A stretch of DNA of 64,000 nucleotides from Phymatolithon calcareum (lineage: Eukaryota; Rhodophyta; Florideophyceae; Hapalidiales): positions 2,046,001 to 2,110,000 of the forward strand of contig OZ345355.1 of NCBI GenBank assembly GCA_977006965.1, read 5' to 3'. This document shows, one piece after another, positions 31,083 through 42,388 of the stretch; the stretch's first letter is position 1, and each line of letters starts with the position of its first letter. The position numbers and the translations under genes were made by a program. The notes beneath the pieces were generated by a model that did no database searches, was not told where the DNA came from, and saw only the letters and a list, made by a program, of their open reading frames with translations.

Positions 31083-31690
31083 AGCATGCAAGTGCTTGGA
31101 TCGTAAGGCCCATGAGTCATGAAATGTTGCAGTATGCTGCACAGTGTTGTTAAGGTTGATGGCTGTAAATTACCAACGCCCTAAACTACTCAAACTGCTT
31201 AAATGCCCAATTCCAGACACCCTAATTGCCTAGATTATGTAGTTCCTGCAGCCTTGCGTCATCTACGCACCTTCGGATCGAAACAACCGATTTCTCGTGA
31301 AAACAAGGGGATATTGCAATGATCGCCCTTGTCTCCAGCTCTCTCAGGAACGCCTCATGAGCTACAGCGCAGCAAGGTTGAGGCCCTGTGCACGCAACCA
31401 AGCAGGTTGCCCGACTTTTCAAAATAACCCCGGCACGAAACGTTGTGCATCTCGCCAATAATGATTCAACGGAGACCCTGGCGTGAACTCTGCGGATGCT
31501 TTTCGAGGAATGCAAGGATTGTAAAGCCTGGCATGCCACTGTAGTGGAATACTCCCCCCTTCCAGCTCTTTGACTAGATCAGGCGTTGGTTCGGGACGAT
31601 TGCAAGGGCGATGTACACAAACACTTCGATTTTCAGGTCAGTATTCTCAACCAGTGCGACAGCTACAGCTGATGCTTTCAAAATTTTCAG
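31083..31690. repeat. Conserved 3' flank of Sel1 copy 3
   Basis: Third copy of the flank. It runs uninterrupted through TTTTCAGGCGATGAGAGAGAG (31685 on), the site occupied by LINE tails in copies 1 and 2. Confidence 0.8.
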
Positions 31691-31730
31691 GCGATGAGAG
31701 AGAGAGGACCACGTGAAAAGGCAGGCGAAG

Positions 31731-31855
31731 AAGAAAGGTAGATTTTTATTTAAAAGTTACCAACGCATCTGCTGACGCTCGGGGCAACTTTCCTAAGGCC
31801 AAGGGGTTTTGGCTAGATTCTGTCCTGAAGGGGTTTTCTTTTCTTGTTGTTGTGA
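31731..31855 (-). mobile_element. LINE family A 3' tail
   Basis: A short minus-oriented tail (GAAGAAGAAAGGTAGATTTT on the plus strand) of about 125 bp. Its position differs from the tails in copies 1 and 2, so it is an independent insertion. Confidence 0.65.
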
Positions 31856-32470
31856 CGCACCTGAAGTAAAGCCAGGCACAGGAAACCTTGATCTCCGCAT
31901 GTGTCTCAACAGCGTGCAGACGCGTTCTCATGGGTGCGTGTTTAGGACGCCCCTGATCGGAAGAAGTCGCGCATACGACGGCGATCCGCACAGGCCGCTG
32001 CTTTGTGCCCGCAGCTTTGCAGGTCCAGGCGCACGTGCAGAAGTACAAGGTTCATTGTGGGAGATTCAGCCGTGAATTTTTGAGGTAGCGGTGCGCTTTT
32101 TCTTGTCCACCCACCCACCGACATGTTGTTGACGTTTGACTATGACAATAGTATTCTTCAGCAGCGCAGTGCTTGTCCGTGAGGAGGAGGTTCCTGCAAG
32201 TGACCGCACTGTGTCCGTGACCTCTAGCAAGGAGAAGGGCGACACAACTCGCCGTTTCTGGGCCCGTTGGACGCTGTGAAAGCAAGTTTTCCAAAGTAAC
32301 AGTATATGGTTTCGAGTAAACCGCAGAAAAACAGGCACAGAATTCTCTGCGCAAGATGGTCCGTAAGTCACTTCCCAAGAAGTCCGCCAAAGCTGATAGC
32401 AGTCAAGGAGCATGGACAGTTAGAACACTCAACAGCATCCCGAGAAAGTCTACATGGACCCCTACAGAGG
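31856..32470. repeat. Duplicated spacer
   Basis: Matches 18130-18760. No conserved open frame; several small frames differ between the copies. Confidence 0.65.
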
Positions 32471-32795
32471 AAACGAACGTGTCCCGAGCCATTGACGAGA
32501 TACTACGTAATTCTGATTAAGGCACCTGAAGTTTTGAGTCTCTTAGAATGCTAAGAAAGGTGCCGGCTTTCCTCAAGTTGGAACACATGGTACCCTCTCA
32601 ATAAATCCACTCAATTACGACAGAAAGAGCAACACCCTTGAATTGCTTCCACTATCACCGGCGCTATATAATGTCTTCATGTACGTTCATGCGGAGAGCT
32701 TGTCAAGAATTCCGTTTAGCCTCAATGATTCTGACCCGAGCCTTCGTCTGAACATGTTTGCCGACGACGTCATACTAATGGCAAGGAACGAAGAT
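32471..32795 (+). pseudogene. LINE family B reverse-transcriptase fragment
   Basis: Shows SLRLNMFADDVILMARNED, the catalytic block also present in the 18907 copy, before a GAT repeat at 32792-32806. The upstream sequence is degraded. Not functional. Confidence 0.7.
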
Positions 32796-33100
32796 GATGA
32801 TGATGATGCTTTATTCCTCTAAGGGGCTAGCACGTCTAGAAGGCTTCATGCGACTCCACTTGCTGTGGTCGGAAGCGTCTTTTATGGACGATTCGATACT
32901 TTGGTTTGGGATATCGCCAAGGAACGAAGAAGAGCTACCATTTATTGTAGCGCACGAGTTCTCTTTCCCACAATGAGGCACCCATCTCTGCTTTTCCGAC
33001 CATCCGAGAAGGAAGGTTCCTCTTTGTTTTGTCTTCTGTCCCATGTCTTGTACCATGCATTAATATCCCATGGCAATGGAGAGCTCCCTGCAGTATGTAA
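32796..33100 (-). pseudogene. Possible 3' end of another retroelement or gene
   Basis: The minus strand has an open frame (33056-32811) ending RASPLEE, followed at once by AATAAAGCATCATCATCATC. This combination of stop, polyadenylation-like hexamer and simple-repeat tail resembles a LINE 3' end. No known domain in the frame. Low certainty. Confidence 0.35.
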
Positions 33101-33154
33101 GAAGAAGAAGAAGTGTCGTTTTTTGTTCGAAGAATCAATCTAGTAATGAATATT

Positions 33155-34770
33155 AGATTGGTTTAGTGATAAGGACTGCTGTCTTCAAAGTGGTTCTAGT
33201 TTGCCACAGGTAGACCTTCTGGTAATCCCATTTCAAAAAATGCTAGGATCATCTAGAAAAACATATGCGTCGACTGGGAGTAGGAGTAACTAACAAAATC
33301 ATCGAGTACGCGAGGAATGACCATTGACGAGCCATTTCTGTTGCGTCCATATAGAATTGAGAATGCGCCATGTAAAAATAAGAAAAGAGCCAATAGAGCA
33401 AGCCGTACTTTCCGAAGCACCTGTCGTTGGGAAGGTCCAAACGCATGAACGACAATGGAGAGGACATGAAGCAGAAGAGCTAAGTATTGTGCCCAGCCGC
33501 AAGTTCGGCCTGATAATCCGATAGAACACAGCGTAGTGCTTTCAGCGGAATTCCAGAAGAATTGTTCAAGAGGGACAACAAAGGAGAGAAACAACAGACA
33601 AGTCGATACACCGCAAGCAACAAAGAAGTTTTTCCAACTTAATCGAACATTCCTCTCCATGAAGAGAAATACATGCCAGCTCGATTCAGTTAGCTTACCG
33701 TGTTCATTTTCTTTCCGCAAAGATATCTGTAGACACCGTGATATGGAGATCACAAACGTCGTGCCATACCCAACCACTTTAACCGGATATTGTGAGAGAA
33801 CTGAAAAAATAGATTCACAGTTCTCGTAATAATCATCAAGAGCTTGCAGAAGAAGAATGGCAACGTAGCACATTATCCACAGAAATGCTTGATATATTGC
33901 CTCGGGAACCTTCCATCGTAAAACGGTAACGGGCTGCAGTATTCCGTTCTTCGCAGCCGAAAATGCTCCTAGTCCGGATATCATAATCACCAGAATCGTT
34001 GAGATGAGCCCATAGTTGTAAATATTATTGACCGCACCGCGACCTCCTTTAAGTCCGTATGCCGCAATGTGGTTGGCGATATTACATTCGGGTCTGGTGG
34101 TTTCAAAATAAAAATGTTTTGGCTCGAGCGGAAGACTGACGTTCCTCAACTCTTCTACCGCTGAAGAGTTGATTCTTCTCCATGGACACCCCTTACAGCC
34201 ATTTCTTGCAAGAAGTAGGCCCGCCTCCGGACACGACCACGTGAAAAAGGAACCGTAATATGCTTCAAGTACAACCTGAAAACACTCTGCCTGTGCCTTC
34301 ACTGTAGAGTGTTGAAGGCAAGGGTCTTCTTCCGACTCGGGTAAGCGAATGTATTCAAGTGAAGACGTATGCTTCCTCACAGAATTTTCTTGCCAGACCG
34401 ATGACAATAACTCTTCCAAATCCCTGCTTTTCTGCCCCATGTCTTTGATAGGATGCGCCGTACAGTGCGCCAGGGGAGAGCGTACCGAAGACCTGGATAT
34501 CTCGCAGCGTCATTTCTTTCTCGATAACTGTGGGAGCATTTCCAATTGAGGGGACAGAAGAGCATCCGCGGGAGAGAGAGGAGTTGTCAGATAGATTGCT
34601 GCCCAGGGAGCGATGCAGATTAAATCAACGTCTTTGCCTACTCACCGCGTGCGATCCAAAGTCGTAGGGTGCACCTTTAGATGTCGTAGACAAACTACGG
34701 GCAGTGGATAGATTTACTGTGACCCTCACGCCCCCTTTATCTCCTACGTAAGCTCTACACGTGATCCCAT
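33155..34770 (-). repeat. Duplicated unit B carrying a membrane-protein gene
   Basis: Second copy of the unit at 27305-28962 with the same two edges. A third piece of the same outer edge (CTCACGCCCCGTTTATCGCC then TACGTAAGCTCTAC) occurs at about 39109-39148. Confidence 0.7.
33253..34513 (-). pseudogene. Multi-pass membrane protein, copy B (signal-peptide deletion)
   Basis: The C-terminal two-thirds is open and continuous (395 codons from the internal MGQKSRDLEE at 34440), including all helices split in copy A. Between the ATG at 34513 and MGQ, 26 nt are missing relative to copy A. This removes the signal-peptide core and shifts the frame. The remaining protein could start at 34440 but would lack a signal peptide. 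Predicted leader intron 34528-34645. Each copy is intact where the other is broken. Confidence 0.7.
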
Positions 34771-35441
34771 GCTGTCCCCACGTGTGTCCAACAAGCAAGC
34801 GTCATGTCATGCTCTGAATAGCTCTATTTGCCAGATACCGTCGCTTGTGTTTGATAAATTTTTTAAAATTTATCAAACACAATCAGTCTAAAAACTGTAA
34901 TATTTTAGTAAATTTTAGCTCGCAGATTGAACATCGAAGTACGAACCTGCCGATAGTCCACACATATTTTGACAGGTGTCCGGTGTACGGCCATGAAGCG
35001 ATAATCCTGACCGAGCACTATGGATTCACAGTCTGTGGGGCTTTTAAAAAAATAAAAAACTATGGATTCACAAGTCTTTGTGGATTGCACTGGTATACTG
35101 GAGACCTCAGTGCATGCGTAATTAAGTGGATTTGTGGAGAAGGTACCATGAGTCCCAACTGGAGGAAAGTCGACTCCCTTCTAAGTGTGTATTCTACTGA
35201 AAATTTTCATTTTGATAATAATTGCATAGAATCATGTTACTGGCTCGAGTCATGGTATTCTCTTCTGCAAGGGTCTATGTAGGCTTCCTCAGGATATTTT
35301 TGACTATTCCAACTGTCTATGGTCCTTAAGTACCCATTTGTTAAATCAATTTCGGATGATTTCTCGGGAAGTAGTATCTGACCATTTTTCGCAATTAATT
35401 TTTTCTGTGCTTTCTATCATCCTCACTGCTTTGAGTGGTAG
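34771..35441. other. Intergenic region with a perfect hairpin
   Basis: No gene is supported. At 34847-34880, two 16-nt arms (GTGTTTGATAAATTTT and complement) surround TT. Further on, the words CTATGGATTCACA and GGGGCTTTTAAAAAAATAAA recur around 35020-35065 and near 39020, suggesting old retroelement ends. Confidence 0.45.
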
Positions 35442-36610
35442 AAGAAGAAAGGTAGATTTTTATTTAAAAGTTACCAACGCATCTGCTGACGCTCGGGGCA
35501 ACTTTCCTAAGGCCAAGGGGTTTTGGCTGGATTCTGTCCTGAAGGGGTTTGTTTTCTTTTCTTGTTGGTGTGACACGACTCAGTGGACTACAAAAACCCA
35601 CCTCTGGTCTCCTTCGGGACCTCGAGGGGGAAAGTTACTCCCCTGTCCTGTGGCACGCTGTAATTTCCAGTTGCGGGTAGTCCTTACTTGTCCACAGCCT
35701 GAAACATGGTTAGGAGCTCGTCGAGTGCTCGCTTAGTCCAGGCGCTGTCTTCTTTGGAGAGTCTGTCCTTTGCAAGGCCATTTATCACGTCTTCGATGGC
35801 ATCTTTTCCACATTGGCCGGTGAGTTCGATAAGGGTAGAGGTGCTCATTGGAGGGAACATTCGAAATGACCACTTGATGGCAAGTGTTCTATGTCTCCTT
35901 GAGTTGAAGAGAAGGTGCGGCGGTAACGACACTTTCGCGTGCGGTATAGGTCGTTTTTTCGACTTTTCCGCATCCTCTGCGGCCTCCAGTATCTTGTTTC
36001 TTTGGTATTTCTTGATGTTTGTCGTAGCTATCGTTTCGTTTGCTGCTTCGCACAGGAAACCATTCACTTTCGCATGGACAATATCTCTCTCCGCTTCTTG
36101 ACGTTCCTTGTTCGCGACCTCTGTTGTTGGACCAGATATCAGCGCATCGCGTCTTCTTATCAATCTCTGCACAAATCGTCTTGCAAGGACGTCTCTTCTT
36201 ACCTTGGGTTGGAGTATTCGGCACATGGCCCTGCACCTGTCCAAGCTTCTTTTTCCTGGTTTCCCAAGGATTTGCCCGAAAAACATAGATTCAACCTTCC
36301 TGACTTCCGAGGCCACCTTCGCGGTCCAAGGTGAGAGGTGAAGGGCATATTCCCATCTTGACTGCACAAGCGATTTGTACAGCCTAATCGCCCTCGCGGG
36401 ATGGACACCATTAGTAAACACGCCCAGCCGTCGGAGATACCCAAGCACATTTTTGGATTTCTTGATCCTGTCTGTCAGTTTGGTGTCTGAGACTCCCTGT
36501 TCCGTTAGTGTTACCCCGAGGTATTTTACCTCCCGGAGAGTCTTTAGCCGCCGCGCTGAGAGCCGGAAGCTGTGACCTGCCGTATTGCTTTGAGTGGTAG
36601 ACCAATCTTG
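35442..36610 (-). mobile_element. LINE family A, 5'-truncated C-terminal copy
   Basis: The longest minus-strand LINE tail. The coding part (36448-35684, 254 codons) contains RLYKSLVQSRWEYALHLSPW and RHRTLAIKWSFRMFPP, matching the C-terminal domain of the RT at 21724-23484. Further upstream codons continue to about 36610 in another frame. The 3' end is the AATAAAAATCTACCTTTCTTC type. No target duplication was confirmed. Confidence 0.75.
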
Positions 36611-36840
36611 GAAAACATTATTTTTCTGACACGGCGTTCATCCTACTGCTCCCATGCTCGTCGGAGGCCGGATCTCTCTTGAATGTAATTTGTCGCGTTC
36701 CATTCTCAAATGCAGTCAAGACCATGCAAACGTTCAACCAACAAAGGCCCTGTCCGTGGCCCTATAGCCTTCGCAAAGTTGTCCCAAGCTTCGAAAGATG
36801 CGTTGGTATCTTTAAATAAAAACTACAACTTCTTCTTCGA
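36611..36840 (+). mobile_element. LINE family A 3' end, plus orientation
   Basis: CGTTGGTATCTTTAAATAAA followed by AACTACAACTTCTTCTTC is the conserved LINE-A terminus. The upstream ~60 bp (CCTATAGCCTTCGCAAAGTT) matches the tail region; the rest is not clearly assignable. Confidence 0.6.
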
Positions 36841-37640
36841 GTGGTTCGAGTTCCAACTGTGCCTCATCGTCTTCTGTGTCTTCCACAATGAAAAACGTAG
36901 ACCAGTTGTAATCGAAAGAGACTGCGGATCAGCGGATGTGCACGAAGCCGTGCGGAACATGAACTGGGTGTACCCGAAGGTACGGAATAAGTTTACAATC
37001 AACAAACAGGTATCGGGTTTTTGTCCTTGTTCCTCTGCCCGAGCACATTATCCGGAACAGGACATGCGCTCTTAAGCAGAATCATGGGAGCGATGATGAT
37101 GAGTCAATGGCTCATGGTAACTACGTGCCTAGACTCTACTGGTTAGTACAAACGATGGGTATCATGTCAGTACCCCAGAGCGGTAACAGCTCAGTATATC
37201 CAATCATGAAGAAGTATGCACAATGTGGTAATATCGACAGTTCTGCTGTTCACATGAAACACCGTCGATCGTGTTACACGAAATAAACATCCACGACCTT
37301 TCCCAGTCTTCGCCTTAACTTCAAGCGCAGGTGCTGTCGGCAAAACTCCCGTGGTTCTCTTTGACACAGCTTCAATATTCTTCTCCGGTGCCGCATTGTC
37401 CACTTTCCAATGAGTACCGTTGCGATTTTGGATTTTCATTTCTGCTTTCAATACGCGAATTGTATCGAGTTATACACGTACAGATTATTCATACACTGGA
37501 CTGACAAATGCTTCAAAATGCTTATCTCTGTGCTGTATCCTCTCTTTGTCATGCCTACGGTAGGATTTATTGAGACGGTACCGTGTGTCCCAACTTGAGG
37601 GAAGTGGGCTCCTTTGTTAACATTCTACTAGACTCGAAAC
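36841..37640. other. Unassigned spacer
   Basis: Contains scattered small open frames on both strands with no recognisable product and no conserved repeat I can name. Confidence 0.3.
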
Positions 37641-37955
37641 CTCAGTTGCCTCAATCAGAATTTCGCAGTATCTCGTCAATGGCTCGGGCCAGGATTTTCC
37701 CCTCTATAATGGTCCATATAGGCTTCTTCAGGATACTGTTGAGTGTTATAACTGCCAATGCTCCTTGACTGCCCATTTCTTCTATTAAATTCGGTTTGTA
37801 TTCCACCAAATCGTGTTACACCAACAAGAAAAGAAACTCTTCCATAGACAGAATCCATCCAAAACCTCTTGGCCCTAGGAAAGTTTCCCCAAGCGTCAGC
37901 AGACGCGTTGGTAACTTTTAAATAAAAATCTACCTTTCTTCTTCTTCATCTTCTA
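37641..37955 (+). mobile_element. LINE fragments with family A 3' end
   Basis: 37641-37790 is the inverted counterpart of the LINE-B piece near 18690-18780 (the AGTCAAGGAGCAT region). 37790-37955 ends in the family A terminus AATAAAAATCTACCTTTC with a TTC repeat. Two fragments are joined. Confidence 0.6.
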
Positions 37956-38116
37956 TTAACTTCGGCGGATTTCTTGGAAAGTTCGTCTACGAACGACCTT
38001 GCTCAGAGAATTCTGTGCCTGCTTTCTTTCGTCGTCACTTATCGAGATAATCTGCAGAGCGTCTTCTTTGAATTTCCTCGCTCACCAGTAGGATGGGTTG
38101 TTGAAAGCTTTTGGGT

Positions 38117-38368
38117 CTACCAAGTAATGCCAGAGATCATTGCCCATTCTGGCAGCAAATCATGTACCTCATCTTCTTTCCTTGTCATTATTTTGACGTC
38201 GTCCTCGAAACTGCTCAAACGAAGAATCACATCAGAATCGTTGAAGTTCATAGCCGTAACTCTTTCTGCAAAGTCTTCTTCAGCGAAAGAGTGGCTAACG
38301 ATGCAACTTTTGCTGATAGGTTGAGGTCGATTTCTCGCCTTAGCTACTCTCTTGGGACACAGTTGCAT
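38117..38368 (-). pseudogene. LINE family B reverse-transcriptase fragment
   Basis: Minus frame with SFEDDVKIMTRKEDEVHDLL followed by WAMISGITW, a degraded form of the FADD block of the family B RT (the second position of the catalytic box is altered). Confidence 0.6.
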
Positions 38369-38569
38369 TCTGACATGAAGTCAAGTACTGCTTTTTGTGT
38401 ATCTTTCTTGTTTTAAGGCTGGCTGTGTAACATAGAAGGGTACTTCTGTATATTTTTGAGACTGGGGACCACAATGCATGCAACGCTTATCACATTCCCA
38501 GCGATGAAGAACCAGTGGAAATCCACGCGGAAACTGAAACCATACTGTTGAGCATATTGCCAGCGCGGC

Positions 38570-38863
38570 ACTAAAGAAGACGTAATTCCGTACGACAAGA
38601 CAAGAGAACTCCCTGTAATACTTAAATTTCCGCAACTGAAACATAGGAAACTGGCGGTTCAGTACGCTTTTGGAAGATTTCCCCAAGTGTCTACCACACT
38701 GATGGCAGATAGATTTGGAAACAAAGTCAGACAGCACATGGAGACCCTGGATCGCAACTTGTCAGCCTATGACAGAGCGAAAACTGAGAAGGCACTTGAT
38801 GACATATTGCTCTGCAGCAAAAGCATCATCGAGAGTATGCAGAATGAAGAAGACATGTACTGA
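38570..38863 (+). pseudogene. LINE family B C-terminal fragment
   Basis: Plus frame reading LKHRKLAVQYAFGRFPQVST and, further on, KTEKALDDILLCSKSII, ending at TGA 38861-38863. This is the conserved C-terminal domain of these LINEs, similar to 63482-63910. It is opposite in orientation to the RT piece just before it. Confidence 0.65.
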
Positions 38864-39108
38864 AAGAACAAGCGACATCTCGAAAACTGCTATGAAGAGC
38901 TATCAAAAACAACCGAGTACATGCTAGGGGCTCAGATAGAATACCAGACATAAGAGTAGAGCCATCATAGTGAGGGTAGCACCTGAGGAAGCCTTGCCCG
39001 TATATTCGTATGACTGTGGGGCTTTAAAATAATTGCAATAAAAAAACTAATGAAGACGTCTGAATCTATTTCAAATATATGCAATGATTTTTTTATTTCT
39101 GGAGTTCG

Positions 39109-39150
39109 ACCCTCACGCCCCGTTTATCGCCTACGTAAGCTCTACGCGTT
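39109..39150. repeat. Fragment of the membrane-gene unit edge
   Basis: GACCCTCACGCCCCGTTTAT and TACGTAAGCTCTAC match the 5' edge of units A and B. The unit or its edge has therefore been at a third location. Confidence 0.6.
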
Positions 39151-39419
39151 TTGCTCACAGCCTGTGCTCTCGAAATTAGGACGCAGATTAGGAAAGATTA
39201 TGGAAGACAGAAAACTCTGGCGCAGAGGGCGTATGGAATGTACAGTATTATTCTAGAAACTCCAACAAACTGCAAACGCTAGACTGCATCCGAAGATCGG
39301 AAACAGTAACGGACATTCAATATAGATGTGGCCTCCGACGACTATAAGAGGTGCAGGACGAGTGCCGTACCAGAATGAAAATTTTCCGGGAATGGACTAC
39401 CGCAACCAGCAGTGAAGCG

Positions 39420-39710
39420 AACGAAGAATTCTTTGCGCAAGATAGTTTGTAAGTCACTTCCCGGGAAATCCTCCAAATTTGATTGAAGAAATCGGCGGCC
39501 AAGGAGCACATGCAGTTGGAACAGTCAGCATTATGATCAGGAAGCCCGCATGGACAACTGCAAAAGAGAATGACGTGATACTATTTAATTTTGACAACGT
39601 CAAAAGACAGGCTTCGATTGTCGTAGATTACATGCTTCGAAAGATGCCGATTCTCCTCGAGTTGGGATTCATAATTAATATTAAACACATAATGAAGTCT
39701 AGTATATAGG
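39420..39710 (+). pseudogene. LINE family B fragment
   Basis: Resembles 18640-18780 and 32340-32470 (CAAGATAGTTTGTAAGTCAC, then CCAAGGAGCACATGCAGTTG). Open frame 39479-39709 has no recognisable domain. Confidence 0.45.
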
Positions 39711-40639
39711 GACGCAAGAAGGCTTGTTTGGCGTAGTGGAAAAGACTGCATAGAATGACGGTGAGGCCCATCTTAGTGAAGCAATGATCAACGCCAAAGC
39801 AGGGAATGCTTGAAAAAGGTGTACCACACACGTTTTCAATGTGTGCAAGATGGATGCCCAGCAAGTGCCTATGTTTGGAAGAAAACTGTTTTAGTAAAAG
39901 TTGCGCACTGTACATGTTAAGACAAGTGCCTTTATGAAGGAAATCAGAATACCTTGCGTTCTCCTTGACCTTGTTCATGGCTCTACAGTACCACTTCTCC
40001 GCCGTAAATGACGAAGGAAATCCAGTGCAATTTTGAAAGACTTGCAAATGTCCTAGCCGGACGGGGGAGGAGATTGGAACCAGAGAGCGGAACCAGACGC
40101 GGAAAAAAAACAAGAAGAGGAAGAGGTATGATCGCCGATAATCTTTGTACTCTAATAGCACCTGATCAAGCACTGCTCTTCACAATCGTATTCTACGATG
40201 ACCTCGAATAGAGCACTAGCCAGCAAGATAAGGTTCTGAACCAGCTATGAAACCGGAGAAGCGAACTCCAAGCTTTCCCTCCAACCTTCAAGGAGGACGG
40301 TTTTTGCAGCTAGGGCAGCGACTCTAAACTGAAATCGGCCTGCGTGCATCCGACCATAGTAAAGGGGCTAAAAGACAAGTAGCAACCGAAACGCATCTCC
40401 CTTACAGTCTCATAAGTGTTGCTGAGGGCGTTTAATAAATTCCAAATTTAAAAAAATAGCATATTATGCTTCGTCTTTTTTCTCATCTCTCGCATCAGCC
40501 CTTACACAGCAGATGTAAAAGCAAGTCAACTCAGTAGGAGTTCCAGTGTTAAGGAGAGAGTCGGGAAGACCAAAGACTGACGAGATGAGGAACCCCTACT
40601 ATCGTCGTGCAACTGTGCGTCAGAGACCTAAAGGGAAAT
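39711..40639. other. Unassigned spacer
   Basis: No conserved gene or clear repeat. Small open frames on both strands overlap each other and have no motif. Confidence 0.3.
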
Positions 40640-41215
40640 TTGCATGTTTATATTTTAGAAGCCCTCAACGCCGGCGCACGTCAACACCAGAGCAGCTTCG
40701 CATTGCACTGTAACCCTTCCGAGGAAGACTGCGACGCATCACCTTTACTATCACACCATCATCTTCTCTTTCATCTCGATTTCTAGCATCATTAATTTTT
40801 GTCCATCGCTTGTTTCACTTCATCTTCCGCACTGTCATCCATCTCTGATTACGTTAGATTGCGTTGAAAGGTTTCCAGTTGCATTGTCACTAGTTCGTCG
40901 AAGTTGTCGACATACGCCAAGGGGTTTCGCGGAGGGGGGGGGGGGAAGCGACCAAAAAACCACTTGACTGTCCATAGGCTGCGTTTTCTCGACTTGATTT
41001 GGATTACGGGGTTTAGATTCTGGTTCATATCTACAGTGATTTTTTCGTTTTTTGACCATCTCCGTCTCGCTCTTTGCCCGGTAGATCCGCATTTGCTCTT
41101 CCTTGTGGGTGACCTTTCCGTCCACGGCCCTCTTGCCCGGGAATCGTGCGAAAGCGGCCCTGTTACTCTTGAAGAGAGGCCTTGGGACCTTTTAAAATAA
41201 ATCAACACATATCCC
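40640..41215 (-). mobile_element. LINE family A, short C-terminal copy
   Basis: Minus frame reading LNPVIQIKSRKRSLWTVKWF and LETFQRNLT, close to the C-terminus of the RT at 21724-23484. Its 3' UTR shares GGCGTTGAGGGCTTCTAAAA and ends in AAATTTCCC, so it is of the same subfamily as the poly(C)-ended copy. A run of 11 G at 40935-40945 (Pro codons on the minus strand) is a likely slippage site. Confidence 0.75.
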
Positions 41216-41620
41216 CCTCTTGCCCGGGTCCGAGACCTAAGGAGGAAGCTATAGCTTGGAGAGGCTATTAGAATGGATGGACGCGGCCTCAGCAGCCAGG
41301 CGGTGGGATCAATCCTCTTGACGTATCGAACTTCGACGAACTACTGTTTATAGCTTTCGCAAACAATCAGGTACAGAGGAATAAGTATTATCCCTCGGCT
41401 TTTAGAAGTGGAATTAGGAAATTAATGAATCGGTTCAACAATACAAGCTTTCCCGTTGCTCACTCTTTGATGCTACCGTAACTCAAGCCCATTGTCGCTC
41501 CCTTCAGATGCGCCAAAGAAGAGAAAACGTGAATTCTTTCGTACAGTCGTCGTCCATATAAGTTTAGTTTGCAGTTATTAAGTGTGCAGTTATTAAGTCC
41601 TCACATTCACTTCGACCCGC
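41216..41620. other. Spacer downstream of the protease
   Basis: No gene is evident. It presumably contains the protease 3' UTR. Confidence 0.35.
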
Positions 41621-42388
41621 TCAATCTAATCTGTGTCCGACCACCTTTTCAATCCACTCAATGTACGGCTGCACCCTTGTGAACACATCCGGTTTCGTCG
41701 TGTTGCCACACTCGCCTAATCTATAGCTTGCAACACCAATCTGCAACTTTCCCGCCACAAGCGGACCACCTGAATCGCCCGCACAAATGCCAGCCTCCTT
41801 GATCCATTCGTTGACACACACATGCATACTATAGTCAATACTCTCCGCCAATTTAGGATGCATCATTTTCCGACAAGATTTCAACGCCAGCGCGGTCATT
41901 CCAGCCCGTCTCAATTGTCGCGAATCTTCAAACTTATTATTCTTCGCCCCGAACCCGAACGCATATACCGTTTGTCCGGCCCACGGAATCTTCTTATCCT
42001 TGCTGAGCTTCACCGCCTTTGCCTTACGACCTATGGCACGGTCGAGTTTCGCCAGCGCGATATCGTTGTGAATGGTGACGGACGCTAGGTGGAAGTCCGG
42101 ATGACGCACGACGCGTAGCACGGTTCTTTTCCCGTCGGCGATGACGGCCTTCGCGCCGGAAAGAAGGTCGCAGTGACCGGCTAGCAACACCCAGCGCGAC
42201 GAGATTATGGAACCGCTGCAGAACATGTCGCCGGTGGAAAGCATGACCGTGAAGGGTGCATCGCGTAATTTCAGGGCGGTTGCTCCGGCGAGACGATTCG
42301 TTGTGGGAAGTGCTGGTGTGGGGGTCGCGGTGACGAGGCAAATTGAGAGGAGACCGATGAGGAACAGCAGGTTTGGTGAGACTTGCAT
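41621..42388 (-). CDS. Secreted S1-family serine protease
   Basis: 255 residues, ATG 42388, no introns. A signal peptide (LLFLIGLLSICLVTATPTPA) is followed by a short propeptide-like segment and the mature-type start NRLAGATALKLRD. The catalytic triad is complete: His in LLAGHC, Asp in HNDIALAKL, Ser in AGDSGGPLV. Counting from the catalytic Ser (195), position 189 is Gly (EAGICAGDSGG) and position 226 is Asp (TTKPDVFTRV). Ordinary trypsin has Asp189 and Gly226. Gly189/Asp226 is the arrangement known from crab collagenase, so broad specificity is a reasonable guess. Length is standard for a single S1A domain. Confidence 0.9.
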   Translation of the reverse strand: MQVSPNLLFLIGLLSICLVTATPTPALPTTNRLAGATALKLRDAPFTVMLSTGDMFCSGSIISSRWVLLAGHCDLLSGAKAVIADGKRTVLRVVRHPDFHLASVTIHNDIALAKLDRAIGRKAKAVKLSKDKKIPWAGQTVYAFGFGAKNNKFEDSRQLRRAGMTALALKSCRKMMHPKLAESIDYSMHVCVNEWIKEAGICAGDSGGPLVAGKLQIGVASYRLGECGNTTKPDVFTRVQPYIEWIEKVVGHRLD

